This document shows, piece after piece, positions 17,071 through 26,300 of a stretch of DNA of 64,000 bases (position 1 is its first letter; every line of letters begins with the position of its first letter). Both the position numbers and the translations under genes were made by a program. Under the pieces are notes generated by a model. The model saw nothing but the letters and a program-made list of their open reading frames with translations, made no database searches and had not been told where the DNA came from. This stretch comes from Mediterranea sp. An20 (lineage in GTDB: Bacteria > Bacteroidota > Bacteroidia > Bacteroidales > Bacteroidaceae), in the NCBI RefSeq assembly GCF_002160055.1, contig NZ_NFJV01000005.1:1-64000 (forward strand), in the 5' to 3' direction.

Positions 17071-17565
17071 TTATGCTTTCTTCCTTCTTGTCATTGAGAA
17101 GGCCCGGTTGATGAAGAGAAACAATGGGAAGGTGGCTCCTACGGCCAGCATGAAAATGACGCTGCACGTCACCAGGCCATTGCTGAAAATATCTTGTATG
17201 TATTTCTGTAACATTTCCGGGGTACCCAGGTTCTGCATGAACATGATGAGGGCGAATACTGTCTTATAGGCATACATACCTGGAATCATGGGCAGCAGAG
17301 CGGGGATGTAGAGCACCGTCATCGGACAGAGAATGCGCTTGCCCAGCAGCAGGCTTCCCATACCGATAGTGAACGATGCACAGAGCGAGGCCGTAGCAAT
17401 GTCGATGCCGACATACGTCATGAGGCAGAAACGTAGTGCATGACCGATAGCAGCCAGCAGGGCGATGGATGGGAAAGCGCGCAAGGGTGGGTCGGATATG
17501 GCGCCAAAGCCGATGGCTGCCACGGCGGCAAAAAGCCCGTCGGTGATAATATCGAAAATCATCAT
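17071..17565 (-). CDS. yjjB: YjjB-type subunit of a threonine/serine (or succinate) exporter
   Basis: A 164-residue protein with four or five membrane helices. The phrase ALLAAIGHALRF and PALLPMIPGMYAYKTVF match the C-terminal half of the ThrE exporter family, split off as YjjB in many bacteria. It follows the YjjP-type gene by 61 bases. In studied species such pairs export threonine/serine or succinate; the substrate here is unknown. Confidence 0.85.
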   Translation of the reverse strand: MMIFDIITDGLFAAVAAIGFGAISDPPLRAFPSIALLAAIGHALRFCLMTYVGIDIATASLCASFTIGMGSLLLGKRILCPMTVLYIPALLPMIPGMYAYKTVFALIMFMQNLGTPEMLQKYIQDIFSNGLVTCSVIFMLAVGATFPLFLFINRAFSMTRRKKA

Positions 17566-17626
17566 ATCGTATTACTTTATTGTTAATAGAGTGTATATAT
17601 ATAAAATAGGTGTAGGCCAGCCGTTT

Positions 17627-18394
17627 TTATAACAGACTGTTGCGTACCAGCATCAGTGTGAACGAAAGTCCCACGGCTATGCACAGTACCAGCAGCAAGG
17701 CTTGGATGAGCCGACTGCAACCGGTGATGACGTGTCCTTCTACAATGTCGATAACTCCGTTCAGCAAGGGAACGCCCGGCACCAGAAACAATACACTGGT
17801 AGCTATGGCCACTTCTGAAGTCGTGTCAAGTGTAAGAGCCGATGAGGCTGCCAGTGAGGCAGCAAAGGCTGATACCATGAAGACGATGTAATGGTTGATG
17901 TGTTTCTTCTGCATGACCTGGCGGATGTAGAAGCCGATAAGTGTGGCAGAGAAAACAATGCCCCGCGATGTCCAGTCGCCTCCGAACAAGGCACAGAAGG
18001 ACGCATTGGCAAAGGCCACGAGGAACAAGGTGCATAGAGGGTCCATCTTGGGACGGGCGATGATTTCGGCATACTTCTTGCGCAAGTCGGCCAGTGGAAG
18101 GCGGTTGTCGTAAGCATCCCAGCTCAGGGCACTCAACTCGGCGTTCAGTTCAAAGCTGATGGGAAAGGCGGGGATAGCTGCCATTTCGTTGTACACTTCG
18201 TGGCTTTCGGTGTCGCGCACGCTTACAATGAGGTTGCGTTGCAATACGCATACATTGGTTTCCACATCCAGCGAGTGGCCGATACGGCATGTGTTACGCA
18301 CTACACGTGAGGTATGTACGCCCGAACCCATCAGGCGGTTGGCATACTCCAGCAAAAAGTGAGTAATGTCTTTTAGTTCATTCAATGAATGCAT
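17627..18394 (-). CDS. yjjP: YjjP-type subunit of a threonine/serine (or succinate) exporter
   Basis: A 255-residue protein starting MHSLNELKDITHFLLEYANRL. The soluble N-terminal part has the family phrase LMGSGVHTSRVVRN, and five hydrophobic helices follow, with PGVPLLNGVIDIVEGH near the end, a ThrE/YjjP signature. ATG 18394 is chosen because the promoter box at 18433-18440 sits upstream of it and downstream of the ATG at 18463. It forms one exporter with the YjjB-type protein encoded next. Confidence 0.87.
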   Translation of the reverse strand: MHSLNELKDITHFLLEYANRLMGSGVHTSRVVRNTCRIGHSLDVETNVCVLQRNLIVSVRDTESHEVYNEMAAIPAFPISFELNAELSALSWDAYDNRLPLADLRKKYAEIIARPKMDPLCTLFLVAFANASFCALFGGDWTSRGIVFSATLIGFYIRQVMQKKHINHYIVFMVSAFAASLAASSALTLDTTSEVAIATSVLFLVPGVPLLNGVIDIVEGHVITGCSRLIQALLLVLCIAVGLSFTLMLVRNSLL

Positions 18395-18432
18395 TTCTTT
18401 AGTAAGTTTGGGGTTATCCTGAAAAACGGGCG

Positions 18433-18464
18433 CAAAGGTATGACTTTTTTGCCTAATTGCCAAA
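18433..18464 (-). promoter_or_regulatory. Promoter of the yjjP-yjjB operon
   Basis: On the reverse strand TTTG (18461-18464) is followed after 20 bases by TACCTTTG (18433-18440), an almost ideal Bacteroidetes sigma-ABfr promoter. It lies 38 bases before the yjjP start codon. Confidence 0.75.
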
Positions 18465-18481
18465 AAGGAGAAAGAACAGAT

Positions 18482-20134
18482 TTATTCTGTGCCGACAGCT
18501 TTGAATACGGGGCGTACGGCTTGTATTTCTGATTCGTAACCATACCAGATTCCTTGTCCGGCTTCTGTGTCTGCAGGCAGGAAGCACAGTCGTAGTCCGG
18601 GGTGGTAGTGTCCTTTCAGCACCTGCCAGTGTTCGGGGGGAGTCTGACGCTTGGTCCGTACTTTTTCGGCTGGCTTTTTTTTGAGCGACAGTCCGGCTTC
18701 TATCCATGCCTGGCTGACTTGTCGGGCAAAGGTGGGATAGTGCTTTTGGCAGAAGTCATAAAGAAGGAAGCCTCTGCGTTCCAGGCTCAGTGGTTGGTCG
18801 ATGACATTCAGCCGGATAAGTTCGTCGAGAAAAGCAGGAAGAAAGTCCGTATCGTGCAGGATGAGTGTTCTGGTGACTTCCTGCCATGCTTCGCTGTTAT
18901 AGAATCCGTCCAGCAGGCGCGACAGCAGGCGGGCTGTTTGCAGTTCCTCCGGGGTAATTTCCCGGGTCATCAATACTTCATAAGGCGGGAGAGGTGAGTA
19001 GCTGATGCCCCATTCGGAGGCCCGCCGGCGCATTTCGGTGCCGGGCAGTACTTTTAGAGATTCCAACTGGATTTCTCCGGCCCGGTAATCGGCCAAGGTG
19101 CGAATATCGTCGAAAATCTGTTTCAGGTGGTAGAGGGGCAAGCCAGCAATGAGATCGGCATGGGTGACGACGTTGGGCAGGGAGCATAGGTAGTGCAGCC
19201 CCTCCAGCGATTCTTTCAGTCCTCCTGCCCGTCGGCTGGTGCAGAGCACATCCTCGTGCAGGCTTTGTATGCCGGCTTCCAGGTGGAGCAGTCCGGAAGG
19301 CATTTCTGCCAGCAGTTCTTTCAGTGGAGGGGTGAGTAAGGCGGGGTGAATCTCCAAATGGAAGCGCAGGTCGGGATGGAATTGTCGGAAGAGCAGGAGC
19401 AGTTGGCGGGCGCGTTCCGGATGGTAGTTGAACGTTCTATCCAATACTCGTACGTCGTGGATACCATGTCGTCGGATATTTTCCAGGCGGCGGGCAATGG
19501 TGTCGATGGAGAGGGTTCGTACCGGTTTTTCGCCTCCGCTTACACAAAAGGCGCAGGTATTGAAGCATCCTCGTGTAGTTTCCAATTGCACGAAAGGCTT
19601 GCTCCAGTTGAATAAGTAGCTTTCTTCGGGTGATGCCAGCCGGTCGAAGTGCTGCACGCGGGCGATGCCCTGGTCGGTATAGATGCCGTCGGACGCATTC
19701 AGGTAGCACAACCCATCCACTGTGCTCCATTGTTCGGGGCGGTTCCAACAGGACAGCCATTGAGCAAACGCTTCTTCTCCCTCACCCCGAAAGACACAGT
19801 TTATATAGGGGTGGCGGCGCAGGTAGGCTTCGTTGTCGCCCAGAAACTCCGGTCCTCCCAATGCCAGTATGCATTCGGGCAGCAGAGCTTTGGCACGTGA
19901 GGCGATATGCAGCAGCATTTCGTGGTTGAACAGCCAGGCTGTTCCTGCCAGAATGTCTGGACGGCTGCGGTAGATGCAGCTCACCATGGGACCGGGATTT
20001 TCGTTGACGGTGGCCGATACAATTTCCCATTCCACATCTTCACGGTTGGCCACTTGGGCATGGAGAGCCGGTAGTGCTAGCGAGGAGTGGGCGTATGAAC
20101 TGTTCAGGTCTATCCAAAGAATCTTTGTCGGCAT
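18482..20134 (-). CDS. B12-binding-domain radical SAM protein (DUF4080)
   Basis: A 550-residue protein. The N-terminal Rossmann-like B12-binding domain (about 1-140) includes WIDLNSSYAHSSLALPAL and LALGGPEFLGD but no obvious DxHxxG cobalamin ligand. The radical SAM domain (about 170-370) has the cluster motif in TTRGCFNTCAFCVSGGEKP, with three Cys spaced CxxxCxxC. The C-terminal part fits DUF4080. The reaction and substrate are unknown. It is a single gene with its own promoter. Confidence 0.9.
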   Translation of the reverse strand: MPTKILWIDLNSSYAHSSLALPALHAQVANREDVEWEIVSATVNENPGPMVSCIYRSRPDILAGTAWLFNHEMLLHIASRAKALLPECILALGGPEFLGDNEAYLRRHPYINCVFRGEGEEAFAQWLSCWNRPEQWSTVDGLCYLNASDGIYTDQGIARVQHFDRLASPEESYLFNWSKPFVQLETTRGCFNTCAFCVSGGEKPVRTLSIDTIARRLENIRRHGIHDVRVLDRTFNYHPERARQLLLLFRQFHPDLRFHLEIHPALLTPPLKELLAEMPSGLLHLEAGIQSLHEDVLCTSRRAGGLKESLEGLHYLCSLPNVVTHADLIAGLPLYHLKQIFDDIRTLADYRAGEIQLESLKVLPGTEMRRRASEWGISYSPLPPYEVLMTREITPEELQTARLLSRLLDGFYNSEAWQEVTRTLILHDTDFLPAFLDELIRLNVIDQPLSLERRGFLLYDFCQKHYPTFARQVSQAWIEAGLSLKKKPAEKVRTKRQTPPEHWQVLKGHYHPGLRLCFLPADTEAGQGIWYGYESEIQAVRPVFKAVGTE

Positions 20135-20168
20135 GTTAGTTTTCTTTCTTCAGGATGGTTTATGGGTG

Positions 20169-20176
20169 CAAAAGTA
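20169..20176 (-). promoter_or_regulatory. Promoter -7 box (TACTTTTG) of the radical SAM gene
   Basis: TACTTTTG on the reverse strand lies 34 bases before the start codon at 20134 and fits TAnnTTTG. No clear TTTG stands at the -33 distance. Confidence 0.5.
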
Positions 20177-20218
20177 CGACTTTTCTGTCAAATGCAGGCA
20201 TGCGTGCGAAGTCGGCTT

Positions 20219-20305
20219 TTCTTCTTATAAGGAAGATACCTGTTTCGGAGGTATAAGAAGTCGGTTTCCAAAGTATAAGGAATCTGCTGAGAAGGTATAA
20301 GAAGG
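20219..20305. repeat. Degenerate 22-bp tandem repeat (about four units)
   Basis: On the reverse strand four units carry the core CTTATACCTTnnnAA or a variant, separated by AnCCGACTT-type spacers. The spacing between successive TATAAG/TATAC cores is about 22-24 bases. Same family as the array at 34465-34593. It lies in the 348-base gap between two divergent genes. Confidence 0.6.
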
Positions 20306-20420
20306 AGACGCTGATAATCAGTGTTATACACCCAGTCTGTAGCTCATCGGATTAATGAAGGCACCATGAAGTGATAGGCAGGTGACAAGGGCGGAATATG
20401 GGAAATAAGCAAGGCGTGGA

Positions 20421-20452
20421 TTTGCATTTGTGTGGGGAAATGTGTAGTTTTG
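20421..20452 (+). promoter_or_regulatory. Promoter of the murein-peptide operon
   Basis: TTTG at 20421-20424, a 20-base spacer and TAGTTTTG at 20445-20452 form a good Bacteroidetes promoter 30 bases before the NlpC/P60 start codon. Confidence 0.7.
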
Positions 20453-20482
20453 AAGCCAGAATTTTGTAAACTCCTGTAGAGC

Positions 20483-21679
20483 ATGATAAAAGCATTGTTT
20501 CTTTTTCTTCTTTCCTCTTGGCTGGTAGTTCTTCTGCCGACTGTAGCTCAAGAAACTGTGCCGGCCGAGGTCGCCCGTTTGTCGGATAGTCTGAAGCAAG
20601 TGTATGCGCCCGACAGCCGAGTGGCGTTGTTTGACGTGGACTATGCCTTTTCGGGCAAAAACGTAATGTTGCGAGGAGTCACCACTTCGGCAAAGGCAAA
20701 GGAAACTCTCCTTGATGCTTTGACGGAACGAGGCTATCGTATGATGGATTGTCTGGAGTTATTGCCCGACACGCAGGAGCTGGGAGAACAGGTGTACGGC
20801 ATCTTAAACCTGTCGGTTGCCAACCTGCGGGTATCGCCCGATTTCTCGTCGGAGATGACCACCCAGGGGTTGCTGGGTATGCCTGTGTGCGTATTGCAAT
20901 GCAACGGATGGTATCGCATTCAGACGCCGGATCGCTATATAGCCTGGGTACATCCCGTAGCCGTACACCGGGTGACGCGGGCGGAACTGAAAGCATGGAA
21001 CCGGGCGCCGAAAATAGTAGTGACATCGCACTACGGGTTTGTCTATTCTGAGCCAGACGAACATTCGCAGCCGGTGTCTGACATCGTGGCAGGCAACCGT
21101 CTGAAGTGGGAGGGCAGCAAAGGGAGTTTCTACCAGGTGTCTTATCCCGACGGTCGCAAGGGATATATCCACCAGTCTCTGTCCATGCCTGAAGACAAGT
21201 GGAGATCTTCGCTGAAGACGGGTGCAGACGACATTATCCGCACGGCCCGTACGCTGATGGGAGTCCCCTATCTGTGGGCAGGCACTTCGTCGAAAGGGGT
21301 AGATTGTAGTGGCTTTGTGCGTACCGTATTGTTCATGCACGACATTATCATTCCGCGTGATGCTTCGCAGCAGGCTTATGTGGGCGAACATATCGACATC
21401 GCGCCCGACTTTTCCAATCTGCAGCCCGGCGACCTGATTTTCTTCGGCCGCAGGGCTACTTCTACAAAAAAAGAGCGGGTGGTGCATGTGGCTATATATA
21501 TAGGTAATAAGCGTTTCATTCATTCGCAGGGGGATGTTCACATCAGTAGCTTTGACCCGCAAGATGAACTGTTCGACGCATTTAATTTGAACCGTCTGTT
21601 GTTTGCCGCACGTGTCTTGCCTTATATCGGCAGCCAGCCAGCCCTGAACACTACGGCTACCAATGACTTTTATCATTAA
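20483..21679 (+). CDS. NlpC/P60 gamma-D-glutamyl endopeptidase with SH3 domains
   Basis: A 398-residue exported protein with a signal peptide at the N-terminus. Two bacterial SH3-type domains cover about residues 105-245 (LNLSVANLRVSPDFS, HYGFVYSEPDE), and the C-terminal NlpC/P60 domain has the catalytic Cys275 in GVDCSGFVR, His in VVHVAIYIG and a polar residue after IHSQGDVHISS. This architecture matches YkfC-like enzymes that cut between D-glutamate and the diamino acid of murein peptides. With the epimerase 15 bases downstream it forms a murein-peptide salvage operon. Confidence 0.92.
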   Translation: MIKALFLFLLSSWLVVLLPTVAQETVPAEVARLSDSLKQVYAPDSRVALFDVDYAFSGKNVMLRGVTTSAKAKETLLDALTERGYRMMDCLELLPDTQELGEQVYGILNLSVANLRVSPDFSSEMTTQGLLGMPVCVLQCNGWYRIQTPDRYIAWVHPVAVHRVTRAELKAWNRAPKIVVTSHYGFVYSEPDEHSQPVSDIVAGNRLKWEGSKGSFYQVSYPDGRKGYIHQSLSMPEDKWRSSLKTGADDIIRTARTLMGVPYLWAGTSSKGVDCSGFVRTVLFMHDIIIPRDASQQAYVGEHIDIAPDFSNLQPGDLIFFGRRATSTKKERVVHVAIYIGNKRFIHSQGDVHISSFDPQDELFDAFNLNRLLFAARVLPYIGSQPALNTTATNDFYH

Positions 21680-21694
21680 AACCCACAGGTATTT

Positions 21695-22873
21695 ATGCAG
21701 AACCGTAGAGAATTTCTGAAGACAGCAGCGTTTGCCGCATTGGGTGCCGGATGGGCTGCCAACCAGATTTGGGCAGGTAGCGTGGAAACAATCCCTCGTT
21801 TTCATATTAATTCCCGAGCCGGGGTAGTCCCCCGCATGAGGCTGCGTTTTTTCCCTTACGAGCTGAAGTTGCGTCATGTGTTTACGGTGGCCTCGTATTC
21901 GCGGTCGACCACACCGGATGTGCAGGTCGAAATAGAATATGACGGTGTCATTGGTTATGGAGAAGCCTCCATGCCTCCTTATTTGCAGGAAGAATTGGGT
22001 ACGATGGAGAGCGTGATGGGATTTCTGCGAGATTTGCAAGGCAAGATAGGACGCTTTGCCGACCCCTTTCAGCTGGAAGATATATTGGCTTATGTCGATG
22101 GACTCTCTGAGGGAAATGCAGCTGCCAAGGCTGCGGTGGATATTGCTTTGCATGATTTGGTAGGCAAACTGCTTCAGACGCCTTGGTATAAGCTGTGGGG
22201 ATTGGACAGGGAGAAAACTCCTTCAACAACCTATACCATCGGGATGGATACACCTGATGTGGTGCGTAAGAAAACAGAAGAATGTGCCGGTCGGTTCAAT
22301 ATTCTCAAAGTGAAACTGGGGCTTGACAATGACAAGGCAATGATTGAAACTATCCGTTCTGTAACCAATCTGCCCATAGCGGTCGATGCCAATCAGGGGT
22401 GGACCGACCGCCAATATGCGCTTGACATGATTTATTGGTTGAAGGAGCAGGGCATTGTCATGGTGGAGCAACCCATGCCCAAGAACCGGTTGGATGATAC
22501 GGCTTGGATTACCCAGCAAAGCCCTCTGCCTATATTTGCCGATGAATCCGTTCAACGCTTGAAGGATATAGTCGGACTGAAGGGTGCCTTTACGGGTATT
22601 AACATCAAGCTAATGAAGTGTACTGGTATGCGGGAGGCTTGGAAGATGTTGAATCTGGCGCGGGCTTTGGACATGGGAGTCATGGTGGGGTGTATGACGG
22701 AAACATCGTGTGCTGTCTCTGCTGCTGCGCAGCTTTCGCCTGCTGTGGATTTTGCCGATTTGGACGGGGCACTGCTTATTGCCAACGACCGTTTCCGGGG
22801 GATGGAAGTGATAAAGGGCAAAATTACCTTGCCAGATTTGCCCGGTATCGGTGTGATAAGAGTGGAGGATTGA
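21695..22873 (+). CDS. Exported dipeptide (L-Ala-D/L-Glu) epimerase
   Basis: A 392-residue enolase-superfamily enzyme. The barrel carries the acid-base lysines in NILKVKLGL and NIKLMKCTG, the metal ligands in AVDANQGW, VEQPMPKNR and FADESVQ, and the dipeptide epimerase phrase SRSTTPDVQVEI. The family converts L-Ala-D-Glu to L-Ala-L-Glu. Unlike the cytoplasmic E. coli enzyme it begins NRREFLKTAAFAALGAG, a twin-arginine-like signal, implying export. It sits between an NlpC/P60 endopeptidase and a transglutaminase-fold lipoprotein, so it probably acts on peptides released from the wall. Confidence 0.9.
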   Translation: MQNRREFLKTAAFAALGAGWAANQIWAGSVETIPRFHINSRAGVVPRMRLRFFPYELKLRHVFTVASYSRSTTPDVQVEIEYDGVIGYGEASMPPYLQEELGTMESVMGFLRDLQGKIGRFADPFQLEDILAYVDGLSEGNAAAKAAVDIALHDLVGKLLQTPWYKLWGLDREKTPSTTYTIGMDTPDVVRKKTEECAGRFNILKVKLGLDNDKAMIETIRSVTNLPIAVDANQGWTDRQYALDMIYWLKEQGIVMVEQPMPKNRLDDTAWITQQSPLPIFADESVQRLKDIVGLKGAFTGINIKLMKCTGMREAWKMLNLARALDMGVMVGCMTETSCAVSAAAQLSPAVDFADLDGALLIANDRFRGMEVIKGKITLPDLPGIGVIRVED

Positions 22874-22876
22874 GGC

Positions 22877-24208
22877 ATGAGAGGTTTGTTATACATCATG
22901 GCTTGCCTGGTATTAGTGTCGGCTTGTCAGAGAAATTCCGCTTCGCAGACTTATTCATGGGAACAGGATTTGCATCAGCGTTTGCTCACTGATTTCTGTC
23001 TGACGGAGTCGCAGGTGAAAGACTACATCCGCAAATACATTCCCGATGTGACCGATGAACAGATGCGTGCTTGGGAGCACGACAAGGTGCTGGAGTGTAT
23101 GGAACTGGATGGTGAGAAACGCTATTTCCGTAATGCCGGCCCTAATCTTTTCCGTTTAGATCCAACCTGCCGGGATATTAAAGTGGCCCGGGAAGGCTCT
23201 GTCGCCAGTGTGACGGAACAAGTGGACAGTGAAAATATCCCCGAAATCATGGCAGCTGTGCGACAGGACGGAACCCCGATAGTTGCGCCCAGACGTATGC
23301 GGGTTACATATACACTGACAGTGGATACTAACGTGGTTCCGGCCGGTAAGATAGTACGCTGCTGGTTGCCTTACCCCCGGACTGACCATCCAAGGCAGCG
23401 TGATGTGAAACTATTGGTTACCAGCGAGCCGGAATATGTGCTGGCATCTGCCGGATACAGTCATAGTACACTTTATATGGAGAAGCGGGCAGTGGCAGGA
23501 TGTCCTACCGTCTTTTCCGAAACTTTCGAGTACACTTCTTATGGCGAATGGCATCCCATACGGGCAGAAGAAGTGAAACCTTACCACACGGATTCTCCCC
23601 TTTATAAGGAATTTACTGCTGAACGGAAGCAACATGTTGTTTTTACTCCACAGTTAAGAAGTCTGGCAGATAGCCTGACTGCCGATGAACCGAATCCCTG
23701 GCTGAAGGTGTGCCGTATCTTCCGCTGGATTCATGATCACTTCCCATGGGCATCAGCCAGAGAATACTCTACCATAGATAATATTCCGGAATATGTATTG
23801 GAGAACCGTCATGGCGATTCCGGACAGCTGAGCCTTTTGTTTGTTGCATTATGTCGCGTTAGTGGCATTCCTGCTCGTTTCCAGAGCGGTTTTATGATGC
23901 ATCCGGGTGGGTGGAAACAGCACGGTTGGGCTGAAATATATCTGGAAGATATAGGGTGGATTCCTGTCGACCAGTCGTTGGGTATTTTCCCGCTTGCCCG
24001 CAGCGAAGAGGAAAAATATTTTTTCTGTGGAGGTGTTGATTCTTGGCGTATGCTTGTTAATCAGGACTATGGAATGCCTTTGTTCCCAGCCAAGCATTAT
24101 CTGCGCAGTGAAACCGTAGATTTCCAACACGGTGAAGTGGAGTGGGAGGGAGGAAATCTCTATATCACGGATTGGGATTACGACATCGAGATTGAATATC
24201 TGGACTGA
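22877..24208 (+). CDS. Transglutaminase-fold lipoprotein with Ser at the catalytic Cys position
   Basis: A 443-residue lipoprotein; the signal peptide ends in a lipobox, VSAC. The C-terminal half (about 280-400) is a transglutaminase-like fold with RIFRWIHDHFPWA, then the active-site region RHGDSGQLSLLFVALCR and GIPARFQSG, the His region KQHGWAEIYLED and the Asp in IPVDQS. Ser315 stands where the nucleophilic Cys is expected, so classical thiol catalysis is unlikely. It may bind or modify murein peptides. It starts three bases after the epimerase, the last gene of the operon. Confidence 0.85.
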   Translation: MRGLLYIMACLVLVSACQRNSASQTYSWEQDLHQRLLTDFCLTESQVKDYIRKYIPDVTDEQMRAWEHDKVLECMELDGEKRYFRNAGPNLFRLDPTCRDIKVAREGSVASVTEQVDSENIPEIMAAVRQDGTPIVAPRRMRVTYTLTVDTNVVPAGKIVRCWLPYPRTDHPRQRDVKLLVTSEPEYVLASAGYSHSTLYMEKRAVAGCPTVFSETFEYTSYGEWHPIRAEEVKPYHTDSPLYKEFTAERKQHVVFTPQLRSLADSLTADEPNPWLKVCRIFRWIHDHFPWASAREYSTIDNIPEYVLENRHGDSGQLSLLFVALCRVSGIPARFQSGFMMHPGGWKQHGWAEIYLEDIGWIPVDQSLGIFPLARSEEEKYFFCGGVDSWRMLVNQDYGMPLFPAKHYLRSETVDFQHGEVEWEGGNLYITDWDYDIEIEYLD

Positions 24209-24631
24209 ACAAATGGACTGTCGGGAATCTTTTGATGGGTGGTATCTGACTGTGGCAGGCAGATAGTATCGGCGTGTCTATTGGCAAATACCTAAGGCAT
24301 AGGAGAATGCCTTAGGAGATACAAGGACTGCGTTTATGGTTTAAAACTATACATCGCGTTCGTCTTTATAGCGATTGTCTTGTTGCAAAACCTGCACACT
24401 TGTCAGGGCTTTTTCTCTATTTCTGTTCTTGTCAGATTTAACATTTCCCTATCCTATAGAAATGCAAATTTGTCACTCTTTGCCGTTAACCGCCGTTAAG
24501 CCCCTGTCAGCCTCTGTTAAAAGAGAACAAAAAAGAGTGACAGAGGGAATAAGTGAATGTTTTTTGTTCTTATTTTAACGTCGAAATCTTAAAAGAAACC
24601 CGAATATTAACATTTAAACGAATAATGGATT
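24209..24631. other. Gene-free leader region of htrA
   Basis: About 420 bases without a credible gene. It ends the murein operon and must carry the htrA promoter. No clear TTTG/TAnnTTTG promoter was found; the only structured signal is the inverted and direct repeats at 24471-24542. Confidence 0.5.
24471..24542. promoter_or_regulatory. Inverted repeat with internal direct repeats upstream of htrA
   Basis: Perfect 11-base arms TGTCACTCTTT (24471-24481) and AAAGAGTGACA (24532-24542) enclose 50 bases. Inside are two copies of GCCGTTAA (24482 and 24492), ten bases apart, about one helical turn. The spacing suggests binding of a dimeric regulator, perhaps for stress control of htrA. An RNA hairpin is an alternative. 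Confidence 0.45.
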
Positions 24632-26167
24632 ATGAAACAGACAATGAAAAATGTAGCAATAGTAGGTGCCATCGTCCTGGTCAGTGCAGGCGTGGGAGGT
24701 GCTTCGGCCTACAAACTGCTGAGTAAGGAAAGGGAAGCCTCTGCTTCATTCAGCGAACTTTTCCAGCAAAATCCGGATAATCTTCGTTTGGCAGGTCTGG
24801 GCAGTGTAAATGCACAGCCTGTCGACTTGACTCAGGCTGCCGAGTCGTCGGTTCATGCTGTCGTGCATATCCGTTCCACTCAGTTGGGACGTACGGAAAC
24901 TGTGCGTATGCAACCAGATATCTTTGACTTCTTTTTTGGTAATCCGCAAGGACAAGAACGTCAAATCAAGACACAACCGAAAGTCGGATACGGTTCGGGC
25001 GTCATCATTTCGAAAGACGGTTATATCGTGACCAATAACCACGTGGTAGAAGATGCTGATGAAATAACTGTGGAATTGAATGACGGCCGTGAAATGAAAG
25101 GACGTATCATCGGTACCGACCCGGATACGGATCTTGCCCTGCTGAAAATTGAAGGGGATGATTTTCCCACTATCCCAGTCGGAGATTCTGATGCATTGAA
25201 AGTTGGTGAATGGGTATTGGCTGTGGGTAATCCCTTCAGCTTGAGTTCTACTGTGACAGCTGGTATTGTCAGTGCCAAAGCTCGTGACATCGGTACGTCG
25301 GCTGCCAATGGGAATGCTGCTACTATCCAGTCTTTCATTCAGACAGATGCAGCTATCAACGCAGGAAACAGTGGCGGTGCGCTGGTTAATGCACGGGGTG
25401 AATTGGTGGGCATCAATGCCATGCTTTATTCTCCGACAGGCACTTATTCGGGATATGGTTTTGCCATTCCTACCAGTATCATGAAGAAAGTGGTGGCAGA
25501 CCTGAAACAGTACGGTGTCGTTCAGCGTGCACTTCTGGGCATCAAGGGAGGAGATCTTACCACAGATTTGCAGATGAGTGAGGATTTGATTAATGCACGG
25601 AAGAAACTGGCGGATGAGCTGGGTGTCAAGGAAGGTGTCTATGTGAATGAGGTCTTGGACAGCGGCTCGGCTGCAGGCATCTTGCAGAAGAATGATGTCA
25701 TCACTGAACTGGATGGAAAGAAAATACACAAATTCACAGACTTGCAGGAGATTCTGGCTAATCATCGTCCGGGCGACAAGGTGAAGGCTACGATTATTCG
25801 CGACAAGAAAGAGAAAGAGGTAACCATTACGCTGAAAAATTCGCAGGGGAACACGAAGGTAGTAAAAGACCGTGGCATGGAGATTCTGGGTGCAGCTTTC
25901 AAACCTGTCAGCGATGAACTGAAACGCCAGCTCAATCTGGGCTATGGTTTGGAAGTAACGGCTGTAGGTCCGGGCAAGATGAAAGATGCGGGCATCCGCA
26001 AGGGCTTCATAATCCTGAAAGCCAACGGACAAAGCGTAAAGACTGTTGATGATCTGGAAAGTGCTTTGAAGGAAGCTACGCAGTCGCCGGAGCAGGTAAT
26101 GTTCGTCACAGGCATGTTCCCTTCCGGTAAGCGTGGATATTATCCCATTGATTTGCAAGAGGAATAA
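24632..26167 (+). CDS. htrA: HtrA/DegP-type periplasmic serine protease
   Basis: A 511-residue protease with an N-terminal signal/anchor helix (VAIVGAIVLVSAGVGGASAY). The chymotrypsin-fold domain has a complete triad: His137 in TNNHVVEDA, Asp167 in DTDLALLK and Ser247 in GNSGGALV. Two PDZ domains follow (about 295-400 and 415-505). It degrades or refolds damaged envelope proteins. It stands alone between a repeat-bearing leader and a terminator. Confidence 0.95.
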   Translation: MKQTMKNVAIVGAIVLVSAGVGGASAYKLLSKEREASASFSELFQQNPDNLRLAGLGSVNAQPVDLTQAAESSVHAVVHIRSTQLGRTETVRMQPDIFDFFFGNPQGQERQIKTQPKVGYGSGVIISKDGYIVTNNHVVEDADEITVELNDGREMKGRIIGTDPDTDLALLKIEGDDFPTIPVGDSDALKVGEWVLAVGNPFSLSSTVTAGIVSAKARDIGTSAANGNAATIQSFIQTDAAINAGNSGGALVNARGELVGINAMLYSPTGTYSGYGFAIPTSIMKKVVADLKQYGVVQRALLGIKGGDLTTDLQMSEDLINARKKLADELGVKEGVYVNEVLDSGSAAGILQKNDVITELDGKKIHKFTDLQEILANHRPGDKVKATIIRDKKEKEVTITLKNSQGNTKVVKDRGMEILGAAFKPVSDELKRQLNLGYGLEVTAVGPGKMKDAGIRKGFIILKANGQSVKTVDDLESALKEATQSPEQVMFVTGMFPSGKRGYYPIDLQEE

Positions 26168-26230
26168 GATTTAGGTAAATAAGTATAGGTAAAAAGGTTG
26201 ATTGTAGCTTTCTTTAACAGAAGCTGAGTA

Positions 26231-26267
26231 AAAAGGTGCTGACATGAACCAAGTCGGCACCTTTTTT
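26231..26267 (+). terminator. Terminator of htrA
   Basis: Arms AAAAGGTGCTGAC and GTCGGCACCTTTT pair with one wobble around a nine-base loop and run into a T6 tract, 63 bases after the htrA stop. Confidence 0.88.
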
Positions 26268-26300
26268 GTTATAGGAAAATGAAAAGTTATGTCAGATTGC

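Noticed and set aside
24375-24578. 67-codon + frame before htrA
   Set aside because: It overlaps the inverted repeat and does not resemble a protein family.
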